From positions 11,989,671-12,053,670 of the forward strand of contig OY720101.1 of assembly GCA_963082875.1 (NCBI GenBank): a DNA stretch of 64,000 bases, given 5' to 3'. This document shows, one piece after another, positions 1 through 11,367 of this stretch. The notes under the pieces were generated by a model, which ran no database searches, had not been told where the DNA came from, and saw only the letters and a program-made list of their open reading frames with translations. A program made the position numbers and the translations under genes. The stretch is from Corella eumyota. Its lineage: Eukaryota; Chordata; Ascidiacea; Phlebobranchia; Corellidae. How positions within the stretch are numbered: the first letter of the stretch is position 1; the number at the start of each line of letters is the position of its first letter.

Positions 1-1869
1 GGCCTGGAATACAGGATTATGACATCACACTTATTGAAGTACGAATTTTTAAATTTTTTTTTTTAAATTTTAGGCAATATTACCGAGCTAATACTGTCAT
101 TAACTGCCAAAGCTTAAGACCTTAATGTATCAGTAACAAGCCAAGATTTAAAAATATGAGCAACAATTTAGGACTTAGATCAGCAAAAGCAAATTAAAAC
201 TCAGAATAAGTTGAAGCAACTCAAGATTTAGACTAAGTAAAAGTAACTTAAAACTTTAAGTGAGCAAAAGCAACTTAAGACTTAGGGTGAGCAAAAGCAA
301 CTCAAGGTTTAGGGTAAGCAGAAGCAACTCAAGACTTAGGGTGACCAAAACCAACTCAAGACTTAAGGTCAACAAAAGCAACTCAAAACCTAAAGTGAGC
401 AAAAGCAACTCAAGATTTAGGGTAAGCAAAAGCAACTTCAGACTTAGATTTAGCAAAGGTAACTTTGGACATAGAATAAGTAAAACATTTCAAAACTAAG
501 AATAAGTAAAAGCAACTTGGGCTTTGAGTGGGCAAGCAACTTAAGATTTAAGGTAAGCAAAAGCAATCTATGACTTAGGGTTAGCAAAGGCAACTTAAAA
601 CTTTAAGTGAGCAAAAGCAACTTAAGGTAAGCAAACCTACTCAAGACTAAGAGTAAGCAAAAGCAACTTATGACTTGGGGTTAGCAAAAGCAACTTAAAA
701 CTTTAAGTAAGCAAAAGCAACTTAAGGTAAACAAACCTACTCAAGACTAAGAGTGAGCAAAAGCAACTTATGACTTAGGGTTAGCAAAAGCAACTTAAAA
801 CTTTAAGTGAGCAAAAGCAACTTAAGGTAAACAAACCTACTCATGACTAAGAGTGAGCAAAAGCAACTTATGACTTAGGGTTAGCAAAGGCAACTTACAA
901 TTTTAAGTGAGCAAATCAACTAAAGACTTAAAAGGAGCAAACCAATTTAAGACTATGAAAAAGCAACTAAAGACTTAGGGTCAACAAAAGCAACTTAAAA
1001 CTTTAAGCATATCAAGACTTAGGATACGCAAATGCAACTCAAGGCGGTAAAAATGTCACGCATTTCCCTAGAACAACTTAATATGAAAAACAAATCTTTA
1101 TCAATCTAAACCTTTAGTATTTAAAACATTTTAGATGGATCGACCTGCCATAATTGGACAAGTAGTAAGATCAATTTGTTTGGGTAAGGGGGAACAAATA
1201 CCAAAAGATACAGTTTGTTACGCCGCCGGCTGGGGCTTAAGTATGTCGTTTTTATTTAAATATTTAACTTTGTTTTCCCTTTATTTCTACCAAAAGCCAA
1301 GTGTTTTTACAACTAAGTACATACCTAAAAGTGAAAATTGTTATGCATTTATATTCCAGCAATACCCTTTGAAGATTCCGTACCTGACGTGCTCATGGAT
1401 GTTGCGCTGAAAGTGTTGAACCCGGAGCTCTGTGAAAACGCTTACGGTCACGAGGTTGACATTATACCAGAAAGAATGGTGTGCGCAGGCGACGTTAGAG
1501 GCAGGGTCGACACATGTGCAGTAAGCAATCTTTTATATAAAATTTATACATGTGACAAGGCCAACTTTGCAACCTATACATTATAGCTTTCAGTTACCCT
1601 ATTTTAGAGTAACTTTAAGCAAATTTAAATAGTATTTAACATATTGCCAAACTTTTACATTTCTTTAGGGTGATAGTGGCGGACCCCTAATGTGTCAAAG
1701 ATGTGCATCCTGTCAGTGGATGCTGTTGGGGGTTACCTCTTTTGGTTCAGCCAGTTGTGGTTCAGAAGGCAACCCAGGCGTTTATACCAGAGTTGACTTT
1801 TATGCAGATTGGATTAATCGAATAACCAACACTAATCTAGCATCAGGAAATATAGATTCCTGTACTTAG
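1..1869 (+). CDS. Trypsin-like serine protease (S1 family), 3' exons only
   Basis: Partial gene with exons 1-38, 1135-1240, 1360-1520 and 1669-1869 (TAG stop at 1867). The first exon ends in DYDITLIE, which carries the catalytic Asp102 motif of chymotrypsin-fold proteases. It joins in phase 0 to MDRPAIIGQVV, then CYAAGWGLT, then DTCAGDSGGP with the nucleophile Ser195, and finally NPGVYTRV and the terminal helix DWINRI. All introns are GT-AG and the phases match. The residue six before Ser195 is Asp, predicting trypsin-like cleavage after Arg/Lys. The exons with the signal peptide, activation site and His57 lie before the window. It is probably a secreted or extracellular protease; specific orthology cannot be given. 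The gene runs tail-to-tail into the ATAD5 gene. Confidence 0.9.
170..1030. repeat. Intronic minisatellite, 27-bp unit with a 100-bp higher-order period
   Basis: Tandem copies of a roughly 27-bp unit (GCAAAAGCAACTTAAGACTT plus AGGGTGA) fill most of the protease intron 39-1134. From about 570 to 900 the units form a higher-order repeat: the string GCAACTTATGACTT recurs at about 663, 763 and 863, exactly 100 bp apart. Because 27 is a multiple of three, both strands stay open for 66-79 codons here, giving low-complexity ORFs that are not genes. Confidence 0.9.
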
Positions 1870-1962
1870 AAGTACCAGGCACATGTTGCATTTAAAAGCC
1901 ATTTTGAAGTTTTTAGACTGTTTGTCATATTGTGTATTTCATATTTGTGTTGTTTTTGGCAA

Positions 1963-1968
1963 AATAAA
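1963..1968 (+). terminator. Poly(A) signal of the protease gene
   Basis: AATAAA lies 94 bp after the protease stop codon, in a short AT-rich 3' UTR. It is the first canonical signal downstream. Confidence 0.6.
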
Positions 1969-1969
1969 T

Positions 1970-2425
1970 ATCCTCAGCAAATGCTAATAACCCTTTTTTG
2001 TGCGTTAAAGTAACACGATTTTACCCCAATTTTTTTAGGCTCTAAGACCCGATATTGGTAATATGAACAGCAAGAAAAAAATTAAATATAAAATGACATT
2101 GTGTTAAATGATAAATGCAAAGTGTAAAAAATTTTAAGGTTTTCTATTTTATAACTTTTATAAAATTTTTTATTACTAAAAAAATTAAATGCACAGAAAA
2201 GATTCTCAATAAATAAAATATAAATATTTACGACAAAAAAAAGAATTTGAGGTCCAGGCTTTAATATCAAAGTAGCATTGAACAATTGATTCACCAAAAG
2301 ACTAAATAACAATTTTTGACCCAATTTTCCTTGCTTTTGATTTGAAAAAAATCCACAAAATATAAAAAAAAATTTAATAAAAAGATTTAAATTTAATCCT
2401 TCAAATATTTTTATTTTTTTTAAAC
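1970..2425. other. Tail-to-tail intergenic spacer
   Basis: AT-rich spacer between the ends of the protease (+) and ATAD5 (-) genes. On the minus strand an AATAAA-like signal sits about 15 bp after the ATAD5 stop, near 2409-2414. I see no further gene, repeat family or structured element in it. Confidence 0.5.
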
Positions 2426-5400
2426 TTAACTTGTGTTTGATTTATTTGTTTTAATTATGGGCTCAAATTCATCTGCGAGTCTTTGTAATATCATAGGCTG
2501 CTGGAAAAAACTTATTCGGTCGAGGTAATGTAAAAATCTAAAAAAAAAATTTATATTAAAAAATATCAAAAAACAAGACAATATTTTAAACATAAAAATT
2601 TTATACCGTCTAGAATTTTTGCAATTTTTTCTTCGGTCTTCAGATCTACAAATACTTCTTAAACTTGGTAGAAAATCGAGGATAAACTGATTCTTTACAG
2701 TGTTTCCCCCCAATTTCAAATTTGAGAATAGTTTGTGGTAATGCCTAAAAATGAAAAAATAATTTAAAAATTTAATAAAATTAAAAAAATGGCTCAATCC
2801 TTGAATAAACTTCTCTTCTTTTTTTTTCAGTGCTTTTATATATATATATATATACCTAACTAACTAATCTTTTAAAGTTTCTGTTTTTCTGTCTAAACAA
2901 CTAAATAATCTCTCTGTTAGAAACATTTGAGCAGATAAAAAAATAAATAAAATAATTATTATAAAAAAGTATGTAAATAAATGAAATATGAAAATAAACT
3001 AAAATTAAAATAATGTAAATTAAATACTATTAAATAATAGAATAAATAGACTATAATATAAAAAAATACAAATATTAATTATTAAACATAAGAGATAACA
3101 TATTTTTATTAAATGTATACATTTATTTTCTGTAGTGGTTAGAACTCTTAGTTTTACTACATGAGGTCTTAGGTTTAATACCCACTGCTTTAATATCAAA
3201 ATGCCTCAAGTAAAGCATTATAAATGGTTCAAATTTCTGCTGAGTCAAAAACTAATCGACAAGTTAATTATCTGTCAAAATGCTCAATAATATCTAAAAC
3301 TCCGGAATTTAACTTAAGACTGGTTCTATGTAAATAATCTTACTCTATGCTTCCCACATCAAGGATAAATAAATTCAAAGAGAAATAATAACGTGGTGTA
3401 GTGGTAAAAACACTTGCTACACCGCCATAAGGTCATGGGTTCCAATTCCCACTCTCATGCTGTAGCGCCTTTAAGTAAGGCGCTCTAAACGGTATAAACT
3501 CCTGCTGAGCCAGCACTTAATCAGCAGTATAATTGTCGGGCAATTATAATCTCTATAATATCCCAAACTGCTAAAGGCAACCCGATACTGGGTCAGAGTA
3601 ACTGATGTTACTCTATGTTTAGGTCGCACATTCAACCTTCCCACATCGAGGATAAAGATATAAACAAAAAAATAATAAATAAATAAGTTAATTATTTAAT
3701 TTTATATTTACCTTGGTTGTGTATTGCAGTCAAGCGCTAAGTTAAAATGCTTGCAGTGATTTTTTACCACTTTATTCTCCAGCAAAGAATTTTGGGCTTT
3801 TTTAAGAGTTAAGATTTGCAATGCTGACTGAATTTCAAAAAAAGTTGAATGATTTGAACCATTTTCATCGCCTACAAAAAATAATAATAAATTAAATTTA
3901 TTTTAATTTTTTTTTTTAAACCCTTCTAAAATATGTTTTAATATTTCATTGAGCAAGTGTGCTGTTGTAAATGTTGGGTTCAGGGGTAAATAGTGCGAAA
4001 CTGGGGTGATATGAACCCCAAACCTCTTGGTTGTATACAATTCCATGACTGGTATATCACACTACCAGACCAAATATTTTAATCATAATTTATTTATACA
4101 CAGAATACATTAAAATATATTTTAAAAGGTTGACACAAAAAATATATGGCATTTAAATAAACTATTATTTGTGATGTTCAAGTAAATATTTGTAAAGTGA
4201 AAACTTTTAATAAAAAAACTTACCTAATTCATCTAAGTTAGATTCTAACACTCTACAAGACTCACTCTCACTTAAATTGGGTGTACTTGAATTACTTAAA
4301 TAATCAATTTCTGAAATAACATCAAAATAACTCGAAAAATCTTCAAGTTTTTCTCGAATTTTTTCTTTTGGGTAATCCAAAATCTCAAACTCATCGGTTT
4401 TGAGTTTACTTAAGTGCTTATCTGGAGTAAAATTTGAGTTAACAAATAAAGAACAACTTGAGTTACTGTTGTCGTCACAACTTAACTCAATTGGAGTAAC
4501 AATCTTGACTTGAGGATCCACTTTGAGTTGAGTTTCATTTTTGAGTTGATCTGAGTTTGAGTAAGGTCGATTAAAAGCTAAATTCAAAAGATCACAATGA
4601 TCGAAATCAGGATCTCCAGAAAGAAAATTAAAATCATTGGAAGGATTCACAAGTTCATCTAAAATAAATTTTTTTAAACATTTGAAATTAATTTTAAAGT
4701 TATTTAGTTATCCTTGATGTGGAAAGACCGAATTCACAACCTAAACATAGAGTAACATTTGTTATCCCGACTCAGTCTCAAGTATTTTTTGTTAGCCAGA
4801 CCCAGCCTGTAGCCTTTATAGCATCTTACTTAAGTGCGTTACAACAAGAAAGCATTGGGGATTAAACCCAGAACCTTATGTAATGATGCAATTTGTTTTA
4901 ACCACTGCGCTGTTCCAATGAACAAAGCAAACATAAATTAATATTAGTAACTTCAGTCAAGCATTAAACTTTAATACTAATAAATCTATCATAAAAGTTA
5001 CTTCAAAAAATTCAATACCTTTGGTAATTGAGTATGATAAAGATTGTGAGGGTTTCTTAAAGCTTGGCAAAGTCAATAACTCCATTCTGTACTTCAGAAA
5101 AAAATCACCTTGACAATTTAAAGACTCTAAAATTCGTTCAACTTGTTTAACAGATTGAGTGTCCCGATGGTTAAGATGACATAAAATATCAAAAAGCCCT
5201 GAAGATTTTTTCTCTTCATTTTTTTTAATAATTGAAAGTATGTCGTCATAGATACCGTATCTACGAGCGCTTAGCAACGACAATCGCTTATTTAATTGTA
5301 AAACACTTTTCTGCGGAGACAAAAATTTTGACGTTTTACTCCTTCTTCGCTGTTTTTTGTGTTTTTGTGTTTTTGTTAAAACTTTTTGCGACAAATCCTC

Positions 5401-8400
5401 GGACCAGAATTGAAATTGAGAAATGCATTGTCGTATGTCACAACTGCTGCTCTGTACAAGGTTTTGAAAGTCACTTCTGTTCACTTGAACATGTTCTTTG
5501 TTGGCTATATTGTCAAGGTAATCGACTAAGGAAGATTTCTAAAGAAAGAAAAATATGTGAAAAAATGTTTTTATAAAAAAAAATTAGATTAAAATATTTA
5601 CATTTTTTTTTCAATCGTTAACTAAAGCTAATATTGTTTACATTTATACCACGATAATTACAAAAAAAATGTAAATATTCAAAAAACGTGTAAAAAAAAT
5701 ATATATATATATATTACTTATCCTAAAATTTCCTTATATGTATTAGATAAAATAAAAAAATAAAATATTACAAAAATTTTTAAAAAAATGGCTAATTAAT
5801 CAATTAATAAAACTTTACTTTAAAAAAAAAATTTATTTCTTACAAGACTTGATGATCTAAGAAATAATTTGTGATAATTAGCGCCGATATTATTTAGAAT
5901 CGATTCGTCCGTTGAACAAATCACGATTGGTCTTTTACTGATGTTAATAAAGGATTGAACTGCTGGCCAGAAGCCTTTGTCTTGTTCTAGAATTGCCTCT
6001 GCCTAAAAATTAAGATAAAAAAATTAAGTTTTTTTCTGTAAATTAAAATTCCGTAAAAAAAACAGTTTTTTTCTGTAAAAAAAAAGGGTATGAAATTAAT
6101 AAAAAAACAAAGAATTACAAATTGGTAGACTACTGTAAAAAATAAATGGACTTATTGTATTTAAAAAAATATATACAGGCAGCGTGGCTAGAGGTAAGAA
6201 CACTTGCTACACCATCATGAGGTGGTGGGTTCAATTCCCACTACTCTCGTGCTGTAGCGCCATTGAGCAAGGCGCTATAAACGGTATGAACTTCTGCCGA
6301 GCCAGCACTTAATTAGCAGCTTAATTATCAGGCAATTATAATCTATAATATTCCAAACTGCTAAAGACAACTTGAGACTGGGTTGGAGTAACTGATGTTA
6401 CCCTATGTTTAGGTCGCGCATTTGATCTTCCCACATTGAGGATAAAGATATATACAAAAAAAACATTTATTTCTAGCATTTACTTCGTCAAATAAAATTA
6501 AAGAGTTTCTTTCATCCAAATTTTCGATTCCAACTTTAGTTTTTTCTTCAACTTTCTTCGGTTTAAAATAATTTGCAAATGAATTTGCTTTTTGTTTGGT
6601 TGAACCATGGCTCGAATCTGTAAACATTAAAATTTAAATAGGTAAACCACTTTTAACAGTTTTAAATGCTGTAACTAAATATTGTTGTATTGTATATATA
6701 AATATTTGTCATTTTTGCCAATTTTAAATAGAATTTTATTTTAAAATCTTTAATTTGTGCAAAATTTAATAAAAAAACAGAGTAGGCCCTATCATATATT
6801 ATTAACAAGAATTTAAAAAATATATATTGTTAAAATAAAAAAAAAATAATTTAAAAAAATGTTTAAATTTAGGTTTTTAACCTGCCGGTTGTTGTTTAGA
6901 GACAAGATGGGATTGGGTCGCCTCTTTTAACTCTCCCATGATCTGCTTATTTCCTCTGGTCGATGATGCATTTAATTCTAATATCTAAAAAAATTAAGAA
7001 ACCAATTATTGTAATTTTTTGACCATATTTACTATTTAGTGAAAACTGGGTGCATACTGAATGGTGTAGTGGTTAGAACAATTGGCTACTTTACACGGGG
7101 TTCTGGGTTAGAGCCCCACTGCTTTTAAACTGTAGAGCCCTTAAGTAAAGCACTATAACAATATTAACTCTTGCTAGGCCTAAAACCAATAAGCAAATTC
7201 TTATCAAGCAATTATATTCTATAAAATCTCAAACTGCCAAAGGCAACTTGATATTGGGTCAGGGTATAAATATTACTTAATTTTCAGTTTGTGAAGTCGG
7301 CCTTATAATATTAGGGGTAAATAAACAAGAAAAAGTATTATTTTAAAATTAACAAAGGTAAACAATGGGCCTATTAAAGTTTTAAATCACTTGTACTTTA
7401 CGGTCCTTGAAAACAATATTGACTGTAAGGTATAGGATAGAATTGGCAAGGACTATATAAGGTATAAAACAAAATCGGCTAAAACTGAATAGTCAAAAAA
7501 AATTGGCAAGGACTGTGAAGTACACGGTAAAAAGGCGATATTAGAAGTAAAATACCTTAAAAAATTAAATTTCTAAATAAACTAACCTTAAATCCAATCT
7601 CTTTAGCACAAGTATGAACTGTGGCTGTTTTGCCAGAACCCGAAGAACCTATTATGACATAAACCTTGTTTAGTAAATTATCCTCGTTAAATAATTCTTC
7701 ATCGGAAAGATAAAAGTCACTGTCAGAGTCATTGCTAGTACCTAAAAAAAAAACATAGTAAAGATTAAAAAAGTAAAACTTTCAATCTCAAAAAATATTA
7801 AGTTCTTTATTATTATGAAAAATTTGAATTAAAAAAGCGGTGCTTTTAAAATTCAGGTAAAATATTAATAAAAAGTGTTATTAAGCTTATAAATTTCTTT
7901 TTTTATTCGGCAACTAATATATGCTCGTTATAATTTACAAATAACAGTTTTATTTAATTTTAAGCACTTTAGTTGGATATACAAAGCTACACAATAACAA
8001 AATATATATTTTTTTTGTATATATCTTTATCCTCAATGTGGGAAAGTCGAATGCGCGACTTAAACATAGAGTAACATCAGTTACTCTGACCCAGTCTCGA
8101 GTTGCCTGTGGCAGTGTGAAATATTATAGATTATAATTGCCCGATAATTATACTGCTGACTAATTGCTGGCTCAGCAGGAGTTCATACCGTTTATAGCCC
8201 CTTACTCAAGGGCGCTACAGCATGAGATCAGTGGAGATTGAACCCACGACCCCATGCGTGGTGTAGCAAGTGTTCTTTCCACTACACCACGCTGCCGGTA
8301 TATATAAACCAAGCTCTATTATATATAAATAACAAAATAGTTTTGTAAAAATATTAGTGTATAGACTACCGTTGTAGTATGATTTTCTACAAAATTAATT

Positions 8401-9854
8401 GTTTAAACATATTTACATTTCTTTTTTGCTTTCTGTTTTTTCTGGGTTTGTTTAAGAATAAACTTTTTCTCTTTTTCTATTCTCTCTCTCCAATCTTCTA
8501 ACCATTTTACAAACTTGTTAATGGAAGTTTTGTTTCCAATTAAATCTTTTGAATTTGTTGGTTGATATTTGTCAGTCCATGGTAGGTATTCTAAAACATT
8601 TATTTTTATGAAGTTTTTTAATATTTCTAGTAAATAAAAAGGATATATATTTTAACAGTTTTTTTTGTATATATATCTTTATCATTGATGTGGGAAGGTC
8701 AATTGTGGACCTAAACATAGAGTAACATCAGTTACCCCGACCCAGTCTAGAGTTGCCTGTGGCAGTTTAGAATAATATAGAATATACATGCCCGATAATT
8801 ATGCTGCTGATTAAGTTCTGGCTCGGCAGAAGTTTATACCGTTTATAGCATCTTATTCAAGGACGCTAAAAGCATGAGAGAAGTGGAGATTGAACCCATA
8901 ACCATATGTGGTGTGACAAGAGTTTTTATCAATACACCATGCTGCCAGTGAAAAACAACTGTCGGTTATAAACAACTTAGCTGTTATAATTCCTGCTAAG
9001 CTACAGACAATCAGCAGGTTACTAAGAATATCAATAAAATATCTTAAATTGAATGGGTCAAGTACATAGCAAGGATTAAACCCAAACCTTAACATAATTT
9101 GAATTTATTCAATCCTTAATATTTTATAGAAACAAAGGTTTATTATCAAAACATAAGATTAAGAATATCACAAACTGCCTAAGGACTAGATTTGGTTAGC
9201 AAATGGTACTCGATGTTTAGGCCTTAAAATAGCCTTTTCTTATTGAAAATAAAAAAAAGTAAAAAAATAAATCAAACCTTCAGCTGCTAGTTTCGCTTCT
9301 TCAGATTTCTTTACACAAGTTTTCGTTTTATTAACTATTGTTATTGGTGACTTATGGATTGTTTTATTGTTACTTTTCCGTGTTGTTTTTTCTGCAGGGT
9401 CAACTACAATAACTTCTCCATAGCTTGATCGTTTTCGTTTTGTCGAAGCACCTTTTAAATTTAATTTAGTTTGACGTGATTTTTTCAGGGTACATTTATT
9501 TATTTTTGCACTAAAATTGTTTTTTAATGGAGTTGCTTTGTTAATAGAGTTGTTAAAACTTGAGTCGCTAATACAAATAACTTCACTGACGTCTTCTGAG
9601 GGTTTTAAACGCTTTGCCTTACTTTTATTCACAGATATATTTCCCCTTTTTCCATATAAAGATTTTAAACTCGTTTCTGTGTTTTTTTCTAGTTTTTTTT
9701 TACGTGTCGACTTTTTGGCAGGAGTTTCAGATTTTTTATTCTTGACATTTTTTCCCTTTTTCGTTGGAATTTTTTTGATTGGGGTACTCTGGTCTTCGCT
9801 TAGAAAATCTTCAAATGAAACACAAACTGGAGATTCAGGTTTTGCCATTTTCAT
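2426..9854 (-). CDS. ATAD5: ATAD5/Elg1-type AAA+ PCNA-unloading clamp loader subunit
   Basis: Eleven exons, in transcript order: 9278-9854, 8417-8590, 7587-7741, 6882-6984, 6484-6617, 5844-6002, 5019-5538, 4224-4658, 3712-3871, 2607-2744, 2426-2537. All are GT-AG and sum to 2667 nt, an exact 888-residue frame. Landmarks: basic disordered N-terminus; WTDKYQP with IGN (start of the AAA module); Walker A GSSGSGKT (7626-7649); LNASSTRGNKQIMGELKEAT; Walker B LILFDE; ISKRPIVICSTD; SCDIRQCISQFQFW; and the family C-terminus LPSLRSICRSE with RFLHYLD. Within the family these mark ATAD5/Elg1, which with RFC2-5 removes PCNA from DNA in the nucleus. The protein is about half the human length, mainly because the N-terminal disordered part is short. 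The second Met (9848, AAAATGG) has the better start context. Confidence 0.93.
3131..3373 (+). repeat. tRNA-derived SINE, old divergent copy
   Basis: Matches the SINE family through the A-box region (GTAGTGGTTAG), the B-box region (AGGTTTAATACCCACTG) and the 3' end CCCACATCAAGGATAAA, but with many substitutions. It sits in an ATAD5 intron directly next to a younger copy. Confidence 0.65.
3391..3668 (+). repeat. tRNA-derived SINE, near full length
   Basis: Family layout: a tRNA-like head with pol III A box GTGGTGTAGTGG and B box GGTTCCAATTCC; a body with GTAGCGCC and CTGCTGAGCCAGCACTTAAT; a 3' end CCCACATCGAGGATAAAGAT followed by an A-rich tail. About 280 bp. Lies in an ATAD5 intron. Confidence 0.85.
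3956..4071 (-). repeat. Second tRNA-related SINE-like element, short
   Basis: A roughly 115-bp block holds GGGTAAATAGTGCGAAACTG and ATGAACCCCAAACCT (a B-box complement), ending CACTACCAGACC. A similar block occurs at 62497-62620, showing that it is a dispersed family distinct from the main SINE. Confidence 0.45.
4709..4918 (-). repeat. tRNA-derived SINE, 3' part and degraded head
   Basis: Reverse-orientation copy: TATCCTTGATGTGGAAAGAC, then ACATAGAGTAAC, then a decayed head ending ACCACTGCGCTG. It is shorter than full length through internal loss. ATAD5 intron. Confidence 0.65.
6177..6455 (+). repeat. tRNA-derived SINE, near full length
   Basis: Starts CAGGCAGCGTGGCTAGAGGT, has a B box GGTTCAATTCC, the GTAGCGCC block, and ends ACATTGAGGATAAAGATATA with an A tail. 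It abuts the ATAD5 exon whose donor lies at 6483. Confidence 0.85.
7061..7330 (+). repeat. tRNA-derived SINE, divergent
   Basis: ATGGTGTAGTGGTTAGAACA head, CTGGGTTAGAGCCCCACTG B-box region and a diverged body. The tail end is poorly kept. ATAD5 intron. Confidence 0.7.
8016..8298 (-). repeat. tRNA-derived SINE, near full length
   Basis: Reverse-orientation copy from TTTATCCTCAATGTGGGAAA through CAGTCTCGAGTTGCCTGTGG to the head complement CTACACCACGCTGCCGG. ATAD5 intron. Confidence 0.88.
8664..8948 (-). repeat. tRNA-derived SINE, near full length
   Basis: Reverse-orientation copy from ATCATTGATGTGGGAAGGTC to ACACCATGCTGCCAGTG. ATAD5 intron, between the first two coding exons. Confidence 0.85.
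9270..9560 (-). other. Two SUMO-interacting-motif-like cores in the ATAD5 N-terminus
   Basis: Exon 1 encodes VICISDSS and further on GEVIVVDPAE. Both are hydrophobic cores with acidic or serine residues after them, as in SUMO-interacting motifs. A QTKLNL segment lies between them and could be a weak PCNA-interacting (PIP-like) motif. SUMO and PCNA binding by the Elg1/ATAD5 N-terminus is established in other species; its use here is inference. Confidence 0.5.
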
Positions 9855-10170
9855 TCTTTATTTCATCAGAAAATAACAGCTTTTTACCAATACGTCTTTT
9901 TAAAATTCTATCTAAAAAAATGGGCCAAGGGTAAACAAATAAAATTAAGTAAAAAAATGACATTTTCTTAATCTTGATCAGACAGGCTAATTGTTTGTCT
10001 AATTGTCAGAGTGCAAAAGACAGACACGCAGTTAGAATAACACTGACACACAGACAGACAACTTGGCCGCAACTTTTACGCAAACTTTTTGTCCGTAACC
10101 GAACTGATCTTGTCTGTATTTATTTACTTATTGTAAGATAGTTTCTACAATCTTTACGGACATTTTAAAA

Positions 10171-10180
10171 TCGCGCGAAC
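10171..10180. promoter_or_regulatory. Possible E2F-like site upstream of ATAD5
   Basis: TCGCGCGAAC, read on the minus strand as GTTCGCGCGA, lies about 315 bp before the ATAD5 start. It resembles the E2F core TTTCGCGC with one mismatch. E2F control would suit an S-phase gene, but the match is short. Confidence 0.3.
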
Positions 10181-10249
10181 GTCGGAGAATTCAATATTTG
10201 TAACCGATTTGTGACACACACTCATATTTTGTATTTAAATTCTTAGCGT

Positions 10250-10539
10250 TTTTTTGTATATATATTTATCCTTGATGTGGAACGGTCAAATGCGCACCCA
10301 AAACATAGAATAACATCAGTTACTTCGAACTTAGTCTTTAGTTGCCTTTAGCAGTTTTGGATATTATATAGATTATAATTTCTAGGTAATTATGCTGCTA
10401 ATTAAGTGCTGGCGCAGCAGGAGCTTGTACCGTTTATAACGACTTACCCAAAAGCGCTACAGCACGAGTACAGTGGGGATTGAACCCACGACCTTATGGT
10501 GGTGTAGCAAGTGTTCTTACATACACCACGCTGCCGGTT
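10250..10539 (-). repeat. tRNA-derived SINE between ATAD5 and RNF213
   Basis: Reverse-orientation copy from TTATCCTTGATGTGGAACGG to ACACCACGCTGCCGGTTA. It lies in the roughly 1.5-kb spacer between the two genes, which argues against a compact tunicate operon. Confidence 0.87.
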
Positions 10540-11367
10540 ATTTAACTAGTATGAACAAATGAAGCAAATACAATGTATTTAAAATAATTAATAATTTTTA
10601 ATACAAAAAGTAAGCACGTTAATATAATAAAGAAACCAAAATCCAATTTTAAGTTTATTGATATCATAGTATACAAATATTAAAAATTTGAAAGATTAAC
10701 ATTGATCTTTGTTTTAATAAACAAACAAGCATTTGAATATATTACACAAATAAAAATTATTTTTTAACCTATTTTCAAGTTAATAATATCATGATATACA
10801 TTTGAATAAAGTTTAAATACGTAATACCGATGTTTAAATTTTGATTAATAAACATAGAGTTACTTAGTTATAATTAAGTTAAGAAAAATAGTTTTCTAGG
10901 TCACTATATCATGAAAACTACATTGCAATTTTTTTACTCATTACACTTTATAACTTAATGGTACAAATAGAACTATGCTTAATAAAACAACGATTTAATT
11001 TTGTGTGTCTATTTGCCTTATGGGCGTCGAATTTGTCCTTTAACGCAGGGTCTGTTTCAGATTTTAATAAGTTGCCCTTTCATAATTGGTATATACATTT
11101 ATATACATAATTTGATTTCTCATAAGTTTTTCAGACTGATAAATATTTGTTCGGTTAATATTTTTTTTTAAATATGTACAAAATTGAATCAAGTTAAAGC
11201 TTTTCTTGAAATCGTATTGATAACCTAACCACATCAACAGCATGTTTACATAGTATTTCAGGTGGTATCTTTTTACACCAAGAGTAATCTGAGTTTTTAC
11301 AACTAAGGTATTCCTCAAGATATGTAGACAACCTAAAAAAATAACAAAAAAATAATATCCAGATTTA
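10540..11367. other. RNF213 3' flank
   Basis: AT-rich stretch after the proposed RNF213 stop. On the minus strand AATAAA overlaps the stop region. A minus-strand open frame (11064-11417) is present, but it runs across the proposed last intron and exon and has no recognisable content. No other feature seen. Confidence 0.4.

Noticed and set aside
256-499. Overlapping open frames on both strands (66 and 79 codons)
   Set aside because: They are frames through the 27-bp minisatellite, whose unit is a multiple of three. The peptides only repeat the unit.
170-1030. CRISPR-like regularly spaced repeats
   Set aside because: The copies are contiguous and diverged with no unique spacers, and the DNA is clearly eukaryotic.
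9517-9876. 119-codon plus-strand open frame
   Set aside because: Antisense shadow of ATAD5 exon 1; the Phe/Leu-rich peptide reflects lysine-rich codons on the other strand.
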